A stretch of 64,000 bases of DNA from Thozetella sp. PMI_491 (Eukaryota > Ascomycota > Sordariomycetes > Chaetosphaeriales > Chaetosphaeriaceae): assembly GCA_021432635.1 (NCBI GenBank), contig MU270046.1, forward strand, positions 285,913 through 349,912. Reading direction: 5' to 3'. The notes under the pieces are model-generated. The model saw only the letters and a program-made list of their open reading frames with translations. It ran no database searches and was not told the DNA's origin. Below, in pieces: positions 20,757 through 32,448 of the stretch. The position numbers were made by a program, and so were the translations under genes. Position 1 is the first letter of the stretch. Every line of letters starts with the position of its first letter.

Positions 20757-23238
20757 TCACCTTCGCATCCTTCTGTTCTCCACAAGCCTCTTGGCACACC
20801 GGTCCAGTGATTGGCGTACATCTCCTCGGTCCAGATAACGAAGTGTGGCTGCGTGGATGCTGCTCATGGCCCGGAAGTCGTCAAGTGACACATCCTGGAT
20901 ACCAGGGGCGTTGAAGCGGAAATAGTCAATCTGGAGGGTCCGCGTCAGTATCTCCATTTGCGAGTCAACTAGCGATGTATCTGTCATTCCGGCCACTGCA
21001 CTGCGCGCCACGCTCACCAAGCTTCTCCACGTAGAGCTCACCACATTGACGCCGCTGGTACTGCTTGGTCCAGTGCGCCTCCATCTTACGCCACTACCAG
21101 GGTCTGGGGACATCTCGAAATTCTCGTTAACGTCTGCCGGACTGGCGCCGGTGCCTGTACCAATCGACACGAAGACGGCGCCGCGCAGGCGGTCGGCGGC
21201 TGCGCCCTCCATTGGCTGCACCTCTGCTAGAAGCGCCTGCAGAGACGGATTGTTGATACCGAAGCCACCGTCGTACATCTCCCGCCCATCGACGACGACG
21301 CTGGGGAAGTAATAGGGCGCCGCAGATGTCGCCCGTGCTGCCTCCCAGATCTCGCACGTCGCCGCCTGTCCTGAGCCGTCAGGATCCCCCTTTTCCCACG
21401 GGCGCCCCTCTAGTAATCCGGGGGTGGACGAGGATAGCAACATGCTGCCCTGGTTTGACTCTTCGCCACACTGCGGGCTGGCCGGATGGTTATAGGTTCG
21501 GAGAAAATGCGGCCGCTCGTCCAGAGGAGAGCCCTTCTGGACGCCACGGACCAGGCTGGTCACTGAGCGTCTACGCCGTTTCGTCGCGTTGGTATCGCTC
21601 GTATCACTCGAACCACTGTCAGAGAAAGAGGTGGTATGTTGGAGTGAGCCGATATCGCGTGGGCGCCCCCTCGCCCTTACCACGACCGCACTTCCGAGAC
21701 CCAATGAGAAGTAAGCGGATGCATTGCCAAGTGGAAATGGAAGATGGGTAGGTCAAATTCAGGAGTGGTTACATATAACGAGTAATACTTACGTCTTGCA
21801 GCTATCCGATGGAATGGCGAATTTGTTTAGGTTCCAGGTTGCAGCGCCTTCCTTACTGCTCGTGTCCCTTATGACTGACCACGAAGCTTTCGAGATACCC
21901 TCTCCGGAGTACTTAGGACCAATGAGTCCGCCTAAAGCAAAGTAACGCCAGGCGGGACGGGCAAATATGGCTGTTGCGTGTTCTTGGAACTTGTGAATAG
22001 CGGCAGGCACTGACATCTTGAGCCTACCTAGCATGATGGCACTTAAGCTGTTCATTGCGGTCCACACGTCAGATTTAGACAACATTCATGCGTAACGAAA
22101 CGGTAATACACACCCTCCACTGCTGGCCCCAAAGATGTATTCGAATATGTCCCGTGGAAGAACCTCGCCTGCGTAAACATCGCATCAGCCTCAGTTTCAC
22201 ATGCGCTATGACAGCAGGCCCAGTGTCAAAAAAGTGCTGGGGTTAAACGGTCGGATAGAATCTCTCGGCCCCAACAAAGACTTTTTTTTTCTTACCATCT
22301 GGGAGGTCAGAGCTGAGCGCCGCAACTCTCTTCATCAAATCATGCAGTATGAGAAGACTTGATAGAGTGCTAACGCCGCCTCCGTCTGAAATATTGGCTC
22401 TATATTAGCACCAAGAGTTCATGCAAAGATCAGTTGAGGGTGTGCTTACCAAAAGAGAGTATTGAAGGCGGCTTGCGTTTTCCAAACAGTTCGGACATGG
22501 GATACTTTTTGAGTAGATGCGACACTGTCTCGCGCACCGGCTTCTTGAGCTCGTTTAGCCTACTTATGGCTGCGGCCAGCTCCGTCTGGTATTTTCTGGT
22601 GCTACAGTAAAATGATATCATCAGTAGGGCATTAATCTTGTTTGGTACCCCATTGCTTACTCTTCTGTTAGAGTCCTGCTAGCAACGTGGCTGCTCAAGC
22701 TAGCTACGCATCTTTCCAACTGCTGGAGTTCTTGTCGGATGTCGAAGAAGATACTATTTTCGTGGGGTTCGATGACCTGTTGAGTTTCGAGGATCTGTAA
22801 CACGTCGTAGGAGGACAGGTCCATAAATTCCGCTTCGTCATCTGCTTCGGAAGCTCCAAGCCGGCCTCTTCGGATTTCGATATCATATTGCCAGGTTTGA
22901 AGGTCGCTATAATACTCGTCCATGGCGTGGACGAAAAGAGCCCAGTCCTTATTGCTATTAGGCCGCTCAATGGCTTCTAGTGTAAGTTGCTCCAGACGCT
23001 TACGAAGGTCTTCGAATCGGATCGGGAGGGAAGCCTTCGGCGCTTCGTCTTTATATTTACCAGGCTTATCATAACCGAAATTTATTGAGTAAGAGGCGTC
23101 TGGTGCTTTATTCACTGCTTCCGCTTGCTCGTTTACAGAAGTCAGCTGCTCGTTATCATCTGTTGATCCACTACCCATTTCGCTACCAGCGCGCACTGTA
23201 TCTTTCGGATCCCGTGCGGCAACGGCGATGGTGTCCAT
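20757..23238 (-). CDS. Patatin-like phospholipase with helical N-terminal region
   Basis: This is a predicted lipid acyl hydrolase with a Ser-Asp dyad. I assign six exons: 23238-22661, 22601-22450, 22397-22296, 22168-22114, 22047-21793 and 21690-20757, giving about 691 residues. The oxyanion-loop motif DGGGVSTLSS is created in exon 3, the nucleophile motif GASSGG (GXSXG) is completed across exons 4/5, and the catalytic Asp lies in YDGGFGINNPS in exon 6. CEIWEAARATSAAPYYF is also family-typical. About 240 residues precede the catalytic domain: an acidic, disordered start and then a helix-rich region with heptad-like leucines. A Ser/Asp/Arg-rich insertion lies before FLRTYNHP. Proteins of this shape occur as effectors or partners in fungal NLR-type immunity, which is inference here. 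It is divergent from the gene at 24485. Confidence 0.85.
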
Positions 23239-24484
23239 GATTTTATGTATGGTAGAGGTCTCAAGTTCGATCTGTACCCGAAGTGAGTTACGAGATATAA
23301 GCGATACCGAAGGGCTATTCTCCCCGCAGATGTAGTAGTCTAACCTGCAGATTCCCTTCTATTATACCCTTCGTGCTTGTTAGGCCGTAGGGGACGGCTG
23401 ATATTTCGTGGTCATAACTAACGTAGATTATGGATAACAGAGGGGGTATTCTCTAGTTGAGCTAGTTGGCTTAGCTCCGATGTGTGCTTTTCCGGTGCTG
23501 CTCCGGGTGTGATAAGTATATTGGGATGCGGCTCGCTTGCGAGCCTTGTACTCACAGTACTCCGCGGAGGAGGGGCTAGATTAGGAGCTCGGACGCTGCA
23601 AGACTGCGGTGGGCTAAATTTTAGTATGTCCGATAAATACGCAATAGAAGTTGGTCTGACGGCAGAATACATGCATTGCTTCATGCGCACTACCAGGTGG
23701 CTTGCATGAAATATCGTCAACCCCGAAAGGCTATCGGTGAGGCCGAAATATAACTCATGTGTTATTGGGCTCTAGATGAACTCGGCTGAGGATTCAAGCA
23801 GATTTCTGGGGGTGAAGATAGCGGATGTTGCCGGTGACGAAGCGGAAACTGCATGATACGATCACAACGCTGACCTCTGACCGAATCTTTGGTCTAGACC
23901 GAACTCTGCAGAAAGAAGCATGACTGTTCTTACCACTTAATACGTTAAATTCACATGCATGTCAGCTTCAGCTTGGAAATCGAAGGTGTGCTCATGCACA
24001 TCCGGGACTTGATATTGGAGCGCATTGCGTCGTTGGCTTCACGGCGGAACTACCGCCTGCAAGCCGGTGCGAACAGGGGCGGTAGCTGAAAGGTTTCGAT
24101 CAATCCGGTCTAGCAAGGCTGGGAGCACGGAAATTCGGCGGTTATCCCTCACCTTAAAGCCGAAGAAGCACTAGTGAGCAAGAGCCTTGCGGCATGGTTA
24201 CACTGCGCGGAGGCGTATATCAGTCGGGGCGCGACTCCGACAATAGCAGGTACAGCAGTGAAGAATCCAAACTTCATGCAGTTGCCCTTCCCAGTAGATA
24301 ACTAGCCCTTGATGACACGGCTCTGCGTAGTCAACCCTGATTTACCCTCTCCAATATCGGAGGTGCCTTACTCTCTGGGTTCTAGGGGATCTTGCATCTT
24401 AAATCCTTACTATTCTCAGCCGCGAAATAAACAAACACAAGAAAGCCCTACAATAGCAGCCAGCCTGTATACACATACAGAACA
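23239..24484. promoter_or_regulatory. Divergent promoter region (patatin-like gene / anchored unknown)
   Basis: These 1.25 kb separate two oppositely transcribed genes. A GC-rich imperfect palindrome lies near 24041-24060 (GGCGGAACTACCGCC). No coding sequence is supported. Confidence 0.5.
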
Positions 24485-26366
24485 ATGGCTGAACTTGCGA
24501 CGATTATGGCAGGATTTGGCTGGTACTTTATGGCTAGAAACGGCCTCAAAATGGTACGACGTGATATTGAGCTCTGGCAAGGCTATAATGACTTTGTCAC
24601 TCGAACTGAGAATCAATTCATGATCTCTGATGGCAAATTGAAAGTCTTGCAGCAGAAATGGATGCTTTACGAAGGAATGCCAGATGCCTTGTACAAGACA
24701 TTCTGGGGCGAAACCGGTTGGACAAAGTTGAAGGCATCGATGGACATAGCTAAAGCGGAGGCGATAGGAGTGATCAACTATCTAAGTGAGGAGAGATGCT
24801 TAGCAGACACAAAGACTGTCGATGAGGAGCTGAAGAAGCGCGGGCTTTCCAAACTGATACACAAAGCTCGGCAGCATGCCAAGACAACAAGACATAAAGC
24901 CTCACATGTCATATTTGAGAGATACGGCGAAAAGGTCAAGAACCTCATAGGGCACATCGATGAAATCGGCGAAGTTGCAAAAATATGGTGGGGGTTAGAA
25001 GGGCAGGAAAAGAAGGACGGCCGACAAGGGGACCCAAATGAAGAAAACATCTACCAGCTGGCCGTCAAGACTTCTATCTCCCGGTTTGCCGTCAAGACAC
25101 GGACCAGATCGCGGGATCTCTTCAAGAACTGGGCCGGCGACGTAGGCCGCTTACATATGGCCCTCGACATGCTGTCGATGGCATCTAACGACGATCCTGC
25201 GAGGCCCCGCCTTACGAAGAGCTACGATGTGAACTTGCTCCAGCCAAGCGAGCACATAAGAGCCATTGCTACAGCGTGCATGCTGACCATTCCAGAGTTC
25301 ATTATGATCTCCGCCAAGGACTCCATAACAACTCAAGGCTCCACTAACCGGGTTGTGGCCGTGAAGGAGGTGCAGCGGAATGAAGCCGGCTGCATCCATG
25401 TAACGGACGCCATCCGGAAGGCCGCAGCTGGTGACGGAACCTCAAAATTTTCTATCCACGGGGCAGGCGGCCAGGGAAGCACCTTCGAAGTGTCGCAAAG
25501 GGGCGACGTTCAGGCTCTTCACATGGATGCCAAGACTCTGCTGTCCAGGTGCATGGCCGGACCCAGAAACGCACAGCGCCGCATGAAACTCAAGCTCGCT
25601 TACGAGCTCTCCATGGCATATTTCACGCTCTACTTCTCCGACTGGGCCCATCGCGTCTGCCTTGAAAACATCGGGTTCGCGAAGATGAGAGACGCCACGC
25701 CCGACGGCTCTTGGACTGCGGATACGATATGCGTCAACCAAATCTGTACCGGCGCGACCGGCCCCTGCTCTGTCTGCCAGTTCGCCTCCCAGTCGCATAT
25801 CACGCCGGCTGCGAAAACATTAAGGAGATTCGGTCTGCTACTGATCCAGATCGCTTGCGATGGCGAGCAAATTACTAAAGTCAAGTTGGATCCGGAGAAC
25901 AGGAAAATTGTCGCGGTGATGGTGGGGCCCAAGGAACACCGGCGCGATGCCCTATCCAAGCGCATCAAAGAAGGTATAGATAATTCCGACAAGTTCATCG
26001 ATGCAGTTGAATTCTGCCTAGACCACATCCCTTCCGACAACCAGAACCCCGAGGAACGAGAGCTGACAAAGACTCTTGGGACCTTCTATGAGGCAGTAGT
26101 GCGAGTGTAAGCCACCATGCCCAAGCCTAGAGGAAGCAAGCACAGACACTAACAGAACGATTAGAATAGGCGAGAGATACAAAGCTGCATCAAGCCTTCT
26201 CTACTCGGCCGAGTTCGAGGACTATCCGCGGCCTGAACCTTCCCCAGAGCGCCGAGTTATTCCAAACCCCCACTCAAGTTTCTGGGGTTACGTAGATGTG
26301 GCATTCAAGCTTTTCGTGCTTATCAGCCTTTTCATTCTTTCTTTCCGGAGTGTGTTTTCCGCATAA
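24485..26366 (+). CDS. Unrecognised fungal protein with C-terminal membrane anchor
   Basis: I do not recognise a named family with certainty. Exon 1 is 24485-26106 and exon 2 is 26165-26366 (intron 26107-26164, with a CACTAAC branch site), giving about 607 residues. The N-terminal 180 residues are mostly helical with Lys/Glu-rich stretches. The middle and C-terminal part (LKLAYELSMAYFTLYFSDW, then LRRFGLLLIQIACDG, then FIDAVEFCLDH) resembles the degenerate kinase-like C-terminal domain found in many fungal HeLo-like or NLR-associated proteins. Exon 2 adds a Pro-rich linker and a terminal hydrophobic segment (FKLFVLISLFILSF), so the protein is probably tail-anchored. Its divergent position next to a patatin-like hydrolase suggests a functional pair, which is inference. 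Confidence 0.7.
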
Positions 26367-26599
26367 AGCATGCTATGAGGCTGAGGATCTTGCTACGTTA
26401 ATTCCAGCTCTAATTATCGGGAGATATACATTTGGATAACTAAGATTCTGTTGCAGTTCGATTTATTGTAGGAGAAGGTCTTGTAGCGAGCCCGCCCATA
26501 TCGGTTTTGTTCGGAGTCGTTGTCAAGGATTTAGTGTTACTTTGTTGCAGATCTGCGAGACCCCAGTGGGAGAAGAGGTTAACGTTGCGAATTAATGCA

Positions 26600-28251
26600 C
26601 GCCAATATAATTGACGTCAGCCTGTTGTTTTGTTTCCTTGTGTGATGCGTGGCCAATCGAACCTGCCTGAGGCGATCCTCACGGCCGTGGCGGCATGGCT
26701 GGAAGACAAGGACAGTAAAGTCAGTAACCTGGCAGAGCCTACACTACGATGATATAAAGCATTCTATTCTACTTTTTTCAGTAGTTTATTTGTAGTATTA
26801 CTATATAAGGTTTTGTTGCAGCGAAGCTTTGAGGGATAATTCCCCGGTATGTTGAGAACCAGATGCCTTGGGTTAAGATGCTGGATAGGGTCAGAAATTT
26901 TTACATTAATAATTAGCAAGAGTTCTGGAATATGGTTAATGAAGCACGGCCGGCAGGCATTTTATTAACGGACGGTTTGCGATAATGAAGAACCAGGTAG
27001 AGTGGTCTTGTAACTGTTTTGTCTTGTTTTCGTTTATAGTGTGCTAAATTAATGTTTGCATAGCTTATATATGTAGCAAAGTAACGGTCTGGACCTAGGT
27101 TTAATATCTATGGGGAATAAAGACGAGAAGCTGTGGCGGATGGAGAGTTAAAGAAGCCGTTAGCTAAGGATAGAGTTAATTTATACATACCTGTCTTCCC
27201 CTCTAGAAGCTAGAGGCTGCCTAAGCTTAATCTATAAGACTCTTAGATCGCCTTAAGAACAGCGCGCCTTTCTTTATTATTCTGTTGCGATAGGGGCAAG
27301 GCCCTTTAACTATTATACCCTGCCTTATCTTATGGTATTTATGGTTTTATTTTTCCTATACTATAGCTCTGCTTTCGTATGTTAACTTCTATCTTACTCC
27401 TGGCTATGAAAAGACCTAGGATGTTAGAGATATCCCGATTCAGGCACTAGTCATAATAATCAGCTTTTATCTTACTATATCTGCCTCTTTAATGGAATAG
27501 AAGTACCTACTTTTCTCTAGATATATCTTAGGGGTACTAAAGTTTACCTAGGAATAGTAGGGAACCGAGGACATCGGACTTATACTATATTTTAAAGCCA
27601 GGATTATCGTTATTAAACAGTAGTAGGAGGCTGCTACTATAGTTGCTGCTACATTAGTTTATTATCAATAATTATTATGATTATATAATAAATATAAGCC
27701 ACATCAAGGCACCTGGTCTAGTTCTATAATAAATTTTACACCTATTATCAATAACCTATTTTAGCATAGCAGAGAAGTTATATATCTATATCGTTATAAT
27801 AGCAGTTGAGTCTCTTGGGAAGCTTTATAGGTATTCTTTTCCTTGCTTAGATTTAAAGCTTGACAGCCAGTATGGGGATACTATACAATGATAATATAAC
27901 CATGGTCGCAAAGTACGCCAGACGCATGGTGTTGCATAAGCTAGATTACAGTATTTTCGCTATTAGATAGAATATAGGAGATAGAATCAGAAAGAAATTA
28001 AAAGAAAAGCCGGAAGATGGGAAGGCACATTAAGGACTAAGGTATGAAGTATATACTAAGAAGAGTTAATGTCGAGAGTAAGTAGTTTATAACTTAAGCT
28101 TTAAACTAAGTAACAAAGTAGGCCTTAAAAGGAAGCTTCTGAGAAAAGTAGAGGGTTATATGGGCTATGTAGGTCTAAATGGAGGAATAAAAAATCAGAA
28201 CCCTCAACATCGACACGAATATTACACTAAGTCTAGGCACATTGCGCAGCG
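26600..28251. repeat. AT-rich, TpA-rich gene-free tract, probable RIP-degraded repeat
   Basis: Base composition drops sharply compared with the flanks; the row at 27661-27720, for example, has about 17 G/C in 60. TpA steps are abundant, stops fill all frames, and no frame of note exists between about 26400 and 28160. This matches a transposable element mutated by repeat-induced point mutation. I cannot identify the parent element, and no terminal repeats were found by eye. The edges are approximate. Confidence 0.6.
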
Positions 28252-29898
28252 TCATCTGACCTCCTCCTCGTCCGCCGAGCTTTGCTCTCGATGTACAATA
28301 CCAAACTCGGTGTTGAGGCTAGTACGCAGGTCGATCTCCTTCTCCAGAAAGACGCACAGCAGCGCAGCTACACAGACGGCAATACCGACATACCACACAT
28401 ACTTGAGAGCCTCGACGTAGGTCGAGATAACCTGTTCATGAGTATCGCCGTGTAGAGAGCTGATAAAGGCTTGTGTGGCGTGCTCATAGACCTGGCCATT
28501 CAAAAGCATCGCTCGAGTTCCATTGGCCACGATACGATCCGCGAACCGATCAAACTCGTTGTTGAAAATGATGCTCGGTATCAATGCGCCCCAGACACTC
28601 CCAAAGTTGCGAGCGATTGTGATGGCTGCCACGGCTGCCGCCGTGTCCAGGTCTGGGAGATCAGCTTGCAGCGTCGGTAGCAGCGATGGCATTACCAGGC
28701 CACATCCCATTGCGAAGAAGAAGACGAGCAAGACCCAGCCGTATGTTGGGGTGCCTTCGTTGAGAAGCGAGTAGAGGCCCATCCCTACGGTCATGATTAC
28801 TAGGCCAGCAAATTGCCAGGGCCGGTAGCGGCCTTGCTTAGTGAGCATAACTCCAGCGATAGTGGCAGCTAGGATGAAGCCAAATACGTTAGGTAGTAGG
28901 TCCACACCGGTGCGAGCTGCCGAGTCACCTCGAACGGCCTGGAAGTAGACAGAAACGAAGTACGTCACCCACACCAACAGGGATGAGTGCAGAACAGAGA
29001 TGAGCAGAGAGGCAACGGATGTCCTGTTGCCCAGGATTTGGCGGGGGATCGCGGGTTCAACGCAGTAAATAGACGCCTCGAAGAGAGCAAAGGCGGCGAG
29101 CCTGGCAACGCCCAGAACAAGAGGCACGATGATGTTCCACGAACTCCATGGGTACTCGATGCCACCGTAAACCAGCCCGAACATGAGGGCAGTGGTTGCG
29201 CCGACAAACAAAACGTTGCCGATGATATCAATGCGGCGTAGGGCTGCCTTGAGCTCCATTCGGCGGTGGCTAACGCGGAGAAAAAGGACGACGATGGCGA
29301 GGGCGGTCCCGCCAATCGGAAGGTTGATATAGAACACCCAGCGCCAGGAGGCCTTTTCGACGAGCTCGCCGCCGATCCACGGGCCCATAGCAGATCCGAC
29401 AATGTTATTGCTGTAGATGATAGAAGTGTATTGGCCTCTCTCGCGCAGAGGCACGAGGTCGCAGATGATGAGCTCCACGAGCAGATTGATGCCGGCGCCC
29501 CCCACGCCCTGGACGGTCCGTCCCGCAATGAGCATGCCGATGCTCGAGGCACCTCCGCAGATTCCACTCCCAAGTATGAACACCAGAATAGAGAATATGA
29601 GCAGTTTTCGGTGACCGAATAGGTTCGCTAGCTGGCCAAATAGTGGCTGAAGGGCGGTTCTGCGCATCGAGGTTAGTCATGGAAGGGATAGCTTTTTCAG
29701 GCTGCGTAGGACAACGAGGCGAAAGGGATTGGAGTAAACTTGCACTGCCAGGAAATATGAACCAGAAACCCAAACATATTCTTTGCCACCCCCCAGGGAA
29801 GCGGATATACTCGGCAGAGTGGTACTGATTATCGTTCCGTCCAGGGCGGCTAAGACCGCCGTGATGGAAAGGCCGAGAACAATCAGCCAGAACCTCAT
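28252..29898 (-). CDS. MFS multidrug-type transporter (DHA2, 14-TM), 5' end uncertain
   Basis: This is a proton-coupled drug or metabolite exporter of the plasma membrane. Exon 2 (29659-28252) carries the conserved LFGQLANLFGHRKLL (motif A region) and GSAMGPWIGGELVEKASWRWVFYINLP (motif C region), then about ten more membrane segments. Exon 1 holds the first helix, FWLIVLGLSITAVLAALDGTI, and ends near 29746. No GT donor there gives the phase needed for the acceptor at 29660, so the junction may be damaged or unusual. Upstream of the Met at 29896-29898 the frame runs back through a normal-looking hydrophilic tail to ATG at 30007-30009, but its fifth codon is TAG (29995-29997). Either translation starts at 29898 or the gene is recently inactivated. 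Confidence 0.7.
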
Positions 29899-30819
29899 TC
29901 CCTTCTTCTCGGAGACGTATTCGTCTTTTCCCTCGGCGCTTGACTGCTCCGGGGTTGCCGGTATCCCATCTTGAGCAGGAGAAGGAGTTTTCTCCTACTT
30001 TACTGTCATCGTGAAGGCTGGTGTGTTGGGACAGTTCTTGTGAAACGAACCGCGTCGTGTGTGTAGTGTTGAGAACCTACTCCAAAGCAGCCTAAAGGAG
30101 CGAATAAGCTACAATGAAGAATAAAAAAAAATCAGGTGAGGAGGATAGATTTAAGAAGAACGAAGTCGTCAATTGTTTCGGTAGCTAGTCGGCTACTACA
30201 AGATATGGAGAAAAGAACACCATCCTGCGCTTCCTATTGGCGCTCACTACGGATCCCAGACCTCAGCTGAGGCGAACGGGCCTATACGCTGCGAGGGACG
30301 TCCAACTGCATCGAGGCAGTTCTACATACCAAGGGCCAGAAATTGTGCTCACTCGCACTCATGTTACCATTGTAGCGATCGGTCCCAGGGGCAGCGTTGG
30401 GATCAGCTCCACAGACCTGGACCGATCATGGTAAGTGGGTCTGCCACAAGCAATGAAAAAGACGGGCTCGCAGTCGTGGCCTCAAAGAGGAATAGCGGCG
30501 TCAGAGATTAGCAAATTGCGGCACAGGCTATCTCAAGAATCGTGTCTGGCACGGCACGCTACATGGATCTTGGGATGTGCCAACAAGCAAACAGACGAAA
30601 CTTTTTGCCGTCCCAGTGTCGTGTACCTATATCCCAAGCTGACGTAATGGGACTTCTGCTTCTGGGCTAATGGCCAAGCTCTATCTAACCTAACTGGATC
30701 TATGATTGCGACCTGTATTGCAGGGTTACTCTTTTGTTTAACTACCAATGTTTTCCAGTGCTCTTTAAGGCAAGCCGTTGGGGGTCATGAAGTTCAACAG
30801 ACCACGCACAAAGAACTGA
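29899..30819. other. Intergenic, MFS upstream region
   Basis: It contains the possible original N-terminal codons of the MFS gene (30009-29899) and then about 800 nt without a supportable gene. Frames at 30237-30748 have no domain. Confidence 0.5.
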
Positions 30820-31676
30820 TTAGGGACTACTTGTAGTATCTCCCGCAGAAGAAACGTTTCTTTCCCACAGGACGAAGCCTGGGAAGATTTCCTCGCCGTC
30901 CTCTAGAACTTTGATGGGCTTGGGTTCGATGCCTTGGAAGACAAAGCCATTCTTCTCAAATACCCGCCGACTGGCAATGTTTTTCGCAAAGAAACTGGCT
31001 GTCATTCTGTGCCCATTCAAGTATGGTACTACGTATTGTTCGATCATAGTACGTAGGGCAGCAGTCATGATACCGTGGCCATGGTGAGAAGATGCGAGAT
31101 AATCTGGAGCACACTTAGTCACATTGTATCATCGAGCAGGCTGACCTACTCGTCAAAACCGGGAATATCGCAAGGCTCACCTCCCACCGTCCAGTCGATC
31201 TTCTCATCGCCCGCTTGGTAACTGTCATTCAGGTCCCGGGCCGCCTTTTGTTCTTCTTCGGTCATCGAGGTGTAGCCACCGTAGCGCTGCCGCTCGATTT
31301 CTAGGTCGCCAATGTACAGCTGCTCCCCAGTGACCGGATTCACCTCGCGGAGGGACCGTACGGGCACAATGTCCGCCCAATTTCGTCCGCTCGTGACATA
31401 ATTGTTGGCGGCGTTGTGCTCCGAGGTGATTTCATGGTACTGTTGCAGCCCCCGTGCGCAGCATTCTGATACTCTCTTGTACCACGAGTTGAAATGCTCC
31501 AGGAGGTATGGTTGCGGTGGGCTAATGAGGGTTTTATATACTTTTTCGTCGCTGAAGCATTCTAACACTCGCGGACCATCAGACTTGCGGGGAGGTGTGA
31601 TGATGATATTTTGGTATGGTGACGGAAGCCGGAGGAAGGGCTCGCCCGAGCGGGACGGATCAAACTCGAGAGGCAT
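30820..31676 (-). CDS. GNAT-family N-acetyltransferase (RimJ/RimL-like)
   Basis: This is a predicted acetyl-CoA-dependent N-acetyltransferase. Exon 1 is 31676-31160 and exon 2 is 31103-30820 (intron 31159-31104), about 266 residues. The join gives DYLASSHHGHGIMTAAL, the acetyl-CoA-binding motif region of this subgroup, and NIASRRVFEKNGF is the typical C-terminal GNAT signature. The donor implied by the reading frame is GTTTTG, a weak site. A better-looking donor (GTAGGT) eight nucleotides further on would put exon 2 out of frame. The substrate cannot be deduced. Confidence 0.8.
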
Positions 31677-32448
31677 GGCTCCTGGTGAGATTTTTTTCTC
31701 GTTGCTTTAAAATGGGAGAACAGAATGAGAGATTCTAACGCGCCGTGCATGAAAGCTTTTTGTAGATTTTGGCGGTGTTGATGATTGTGACTCTAGCCCA
31801 GAGCAACTCCACCATCTTACTCATCATACTATGAGTCAACAAAACAAGGGGTCGGAACGACGCGCTCATTTCCGGTATCTAGCTTATCCTAATCGTATAA
31901 ACTTCCAAATAAGCCAGTCTCGGGTTGTCCGCTAGGCCGCATCGTATGAACTATCCCGTAAATCCTTCGGTGTCGCCTCCCACCGGTCCATGGTCATGTG
32001 GCGCGGATAATCTAATAAATGGTATCTAGCAGAGACTGATCGGCGACGCATGCAGCAACCTACGGTCATCGCATCCTAGTTTCCTAGGCCATATATAGAT
32101 TCTAGACAATAGATAGCATCTAGATTAGTTTAGAAGAAGATTGACAGGAATACAAGAAAGCAAGTGGAGAGCGGGAAATGCCGATCTGAGACACCAACTT
32201 CCCACGCTAGTGGCGCCTCATCCCGTCGGCTATTTCTATGACGACAATTACAGCCTCAGCTCCAGTACAGCCCTAGCACGTAAATTTTGTCTATGGATCC
32301 AACCACCACGCTCTGTATATTCGACTTATACCTGCGCATGTCTTCAAGGACCTAGATGACACGCACGATCAAGCCCAACCCCGCTGTAAGAGTCATCGTC
32401 GGATATTCTCGCAACCGTACTAAGCTACATACCCTGCACTGGTTCGTC
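31677..32448. other. Intergenic, divergent promoter region
   Basis: This is the 5' flank of the acetyltransferase (minus) and the DHH protein (plus). The frame of the DHH gene is open back to an ATG at 32356, so the last 93 nt could be coding. Nothing else is seen. Confidence 0.55.
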
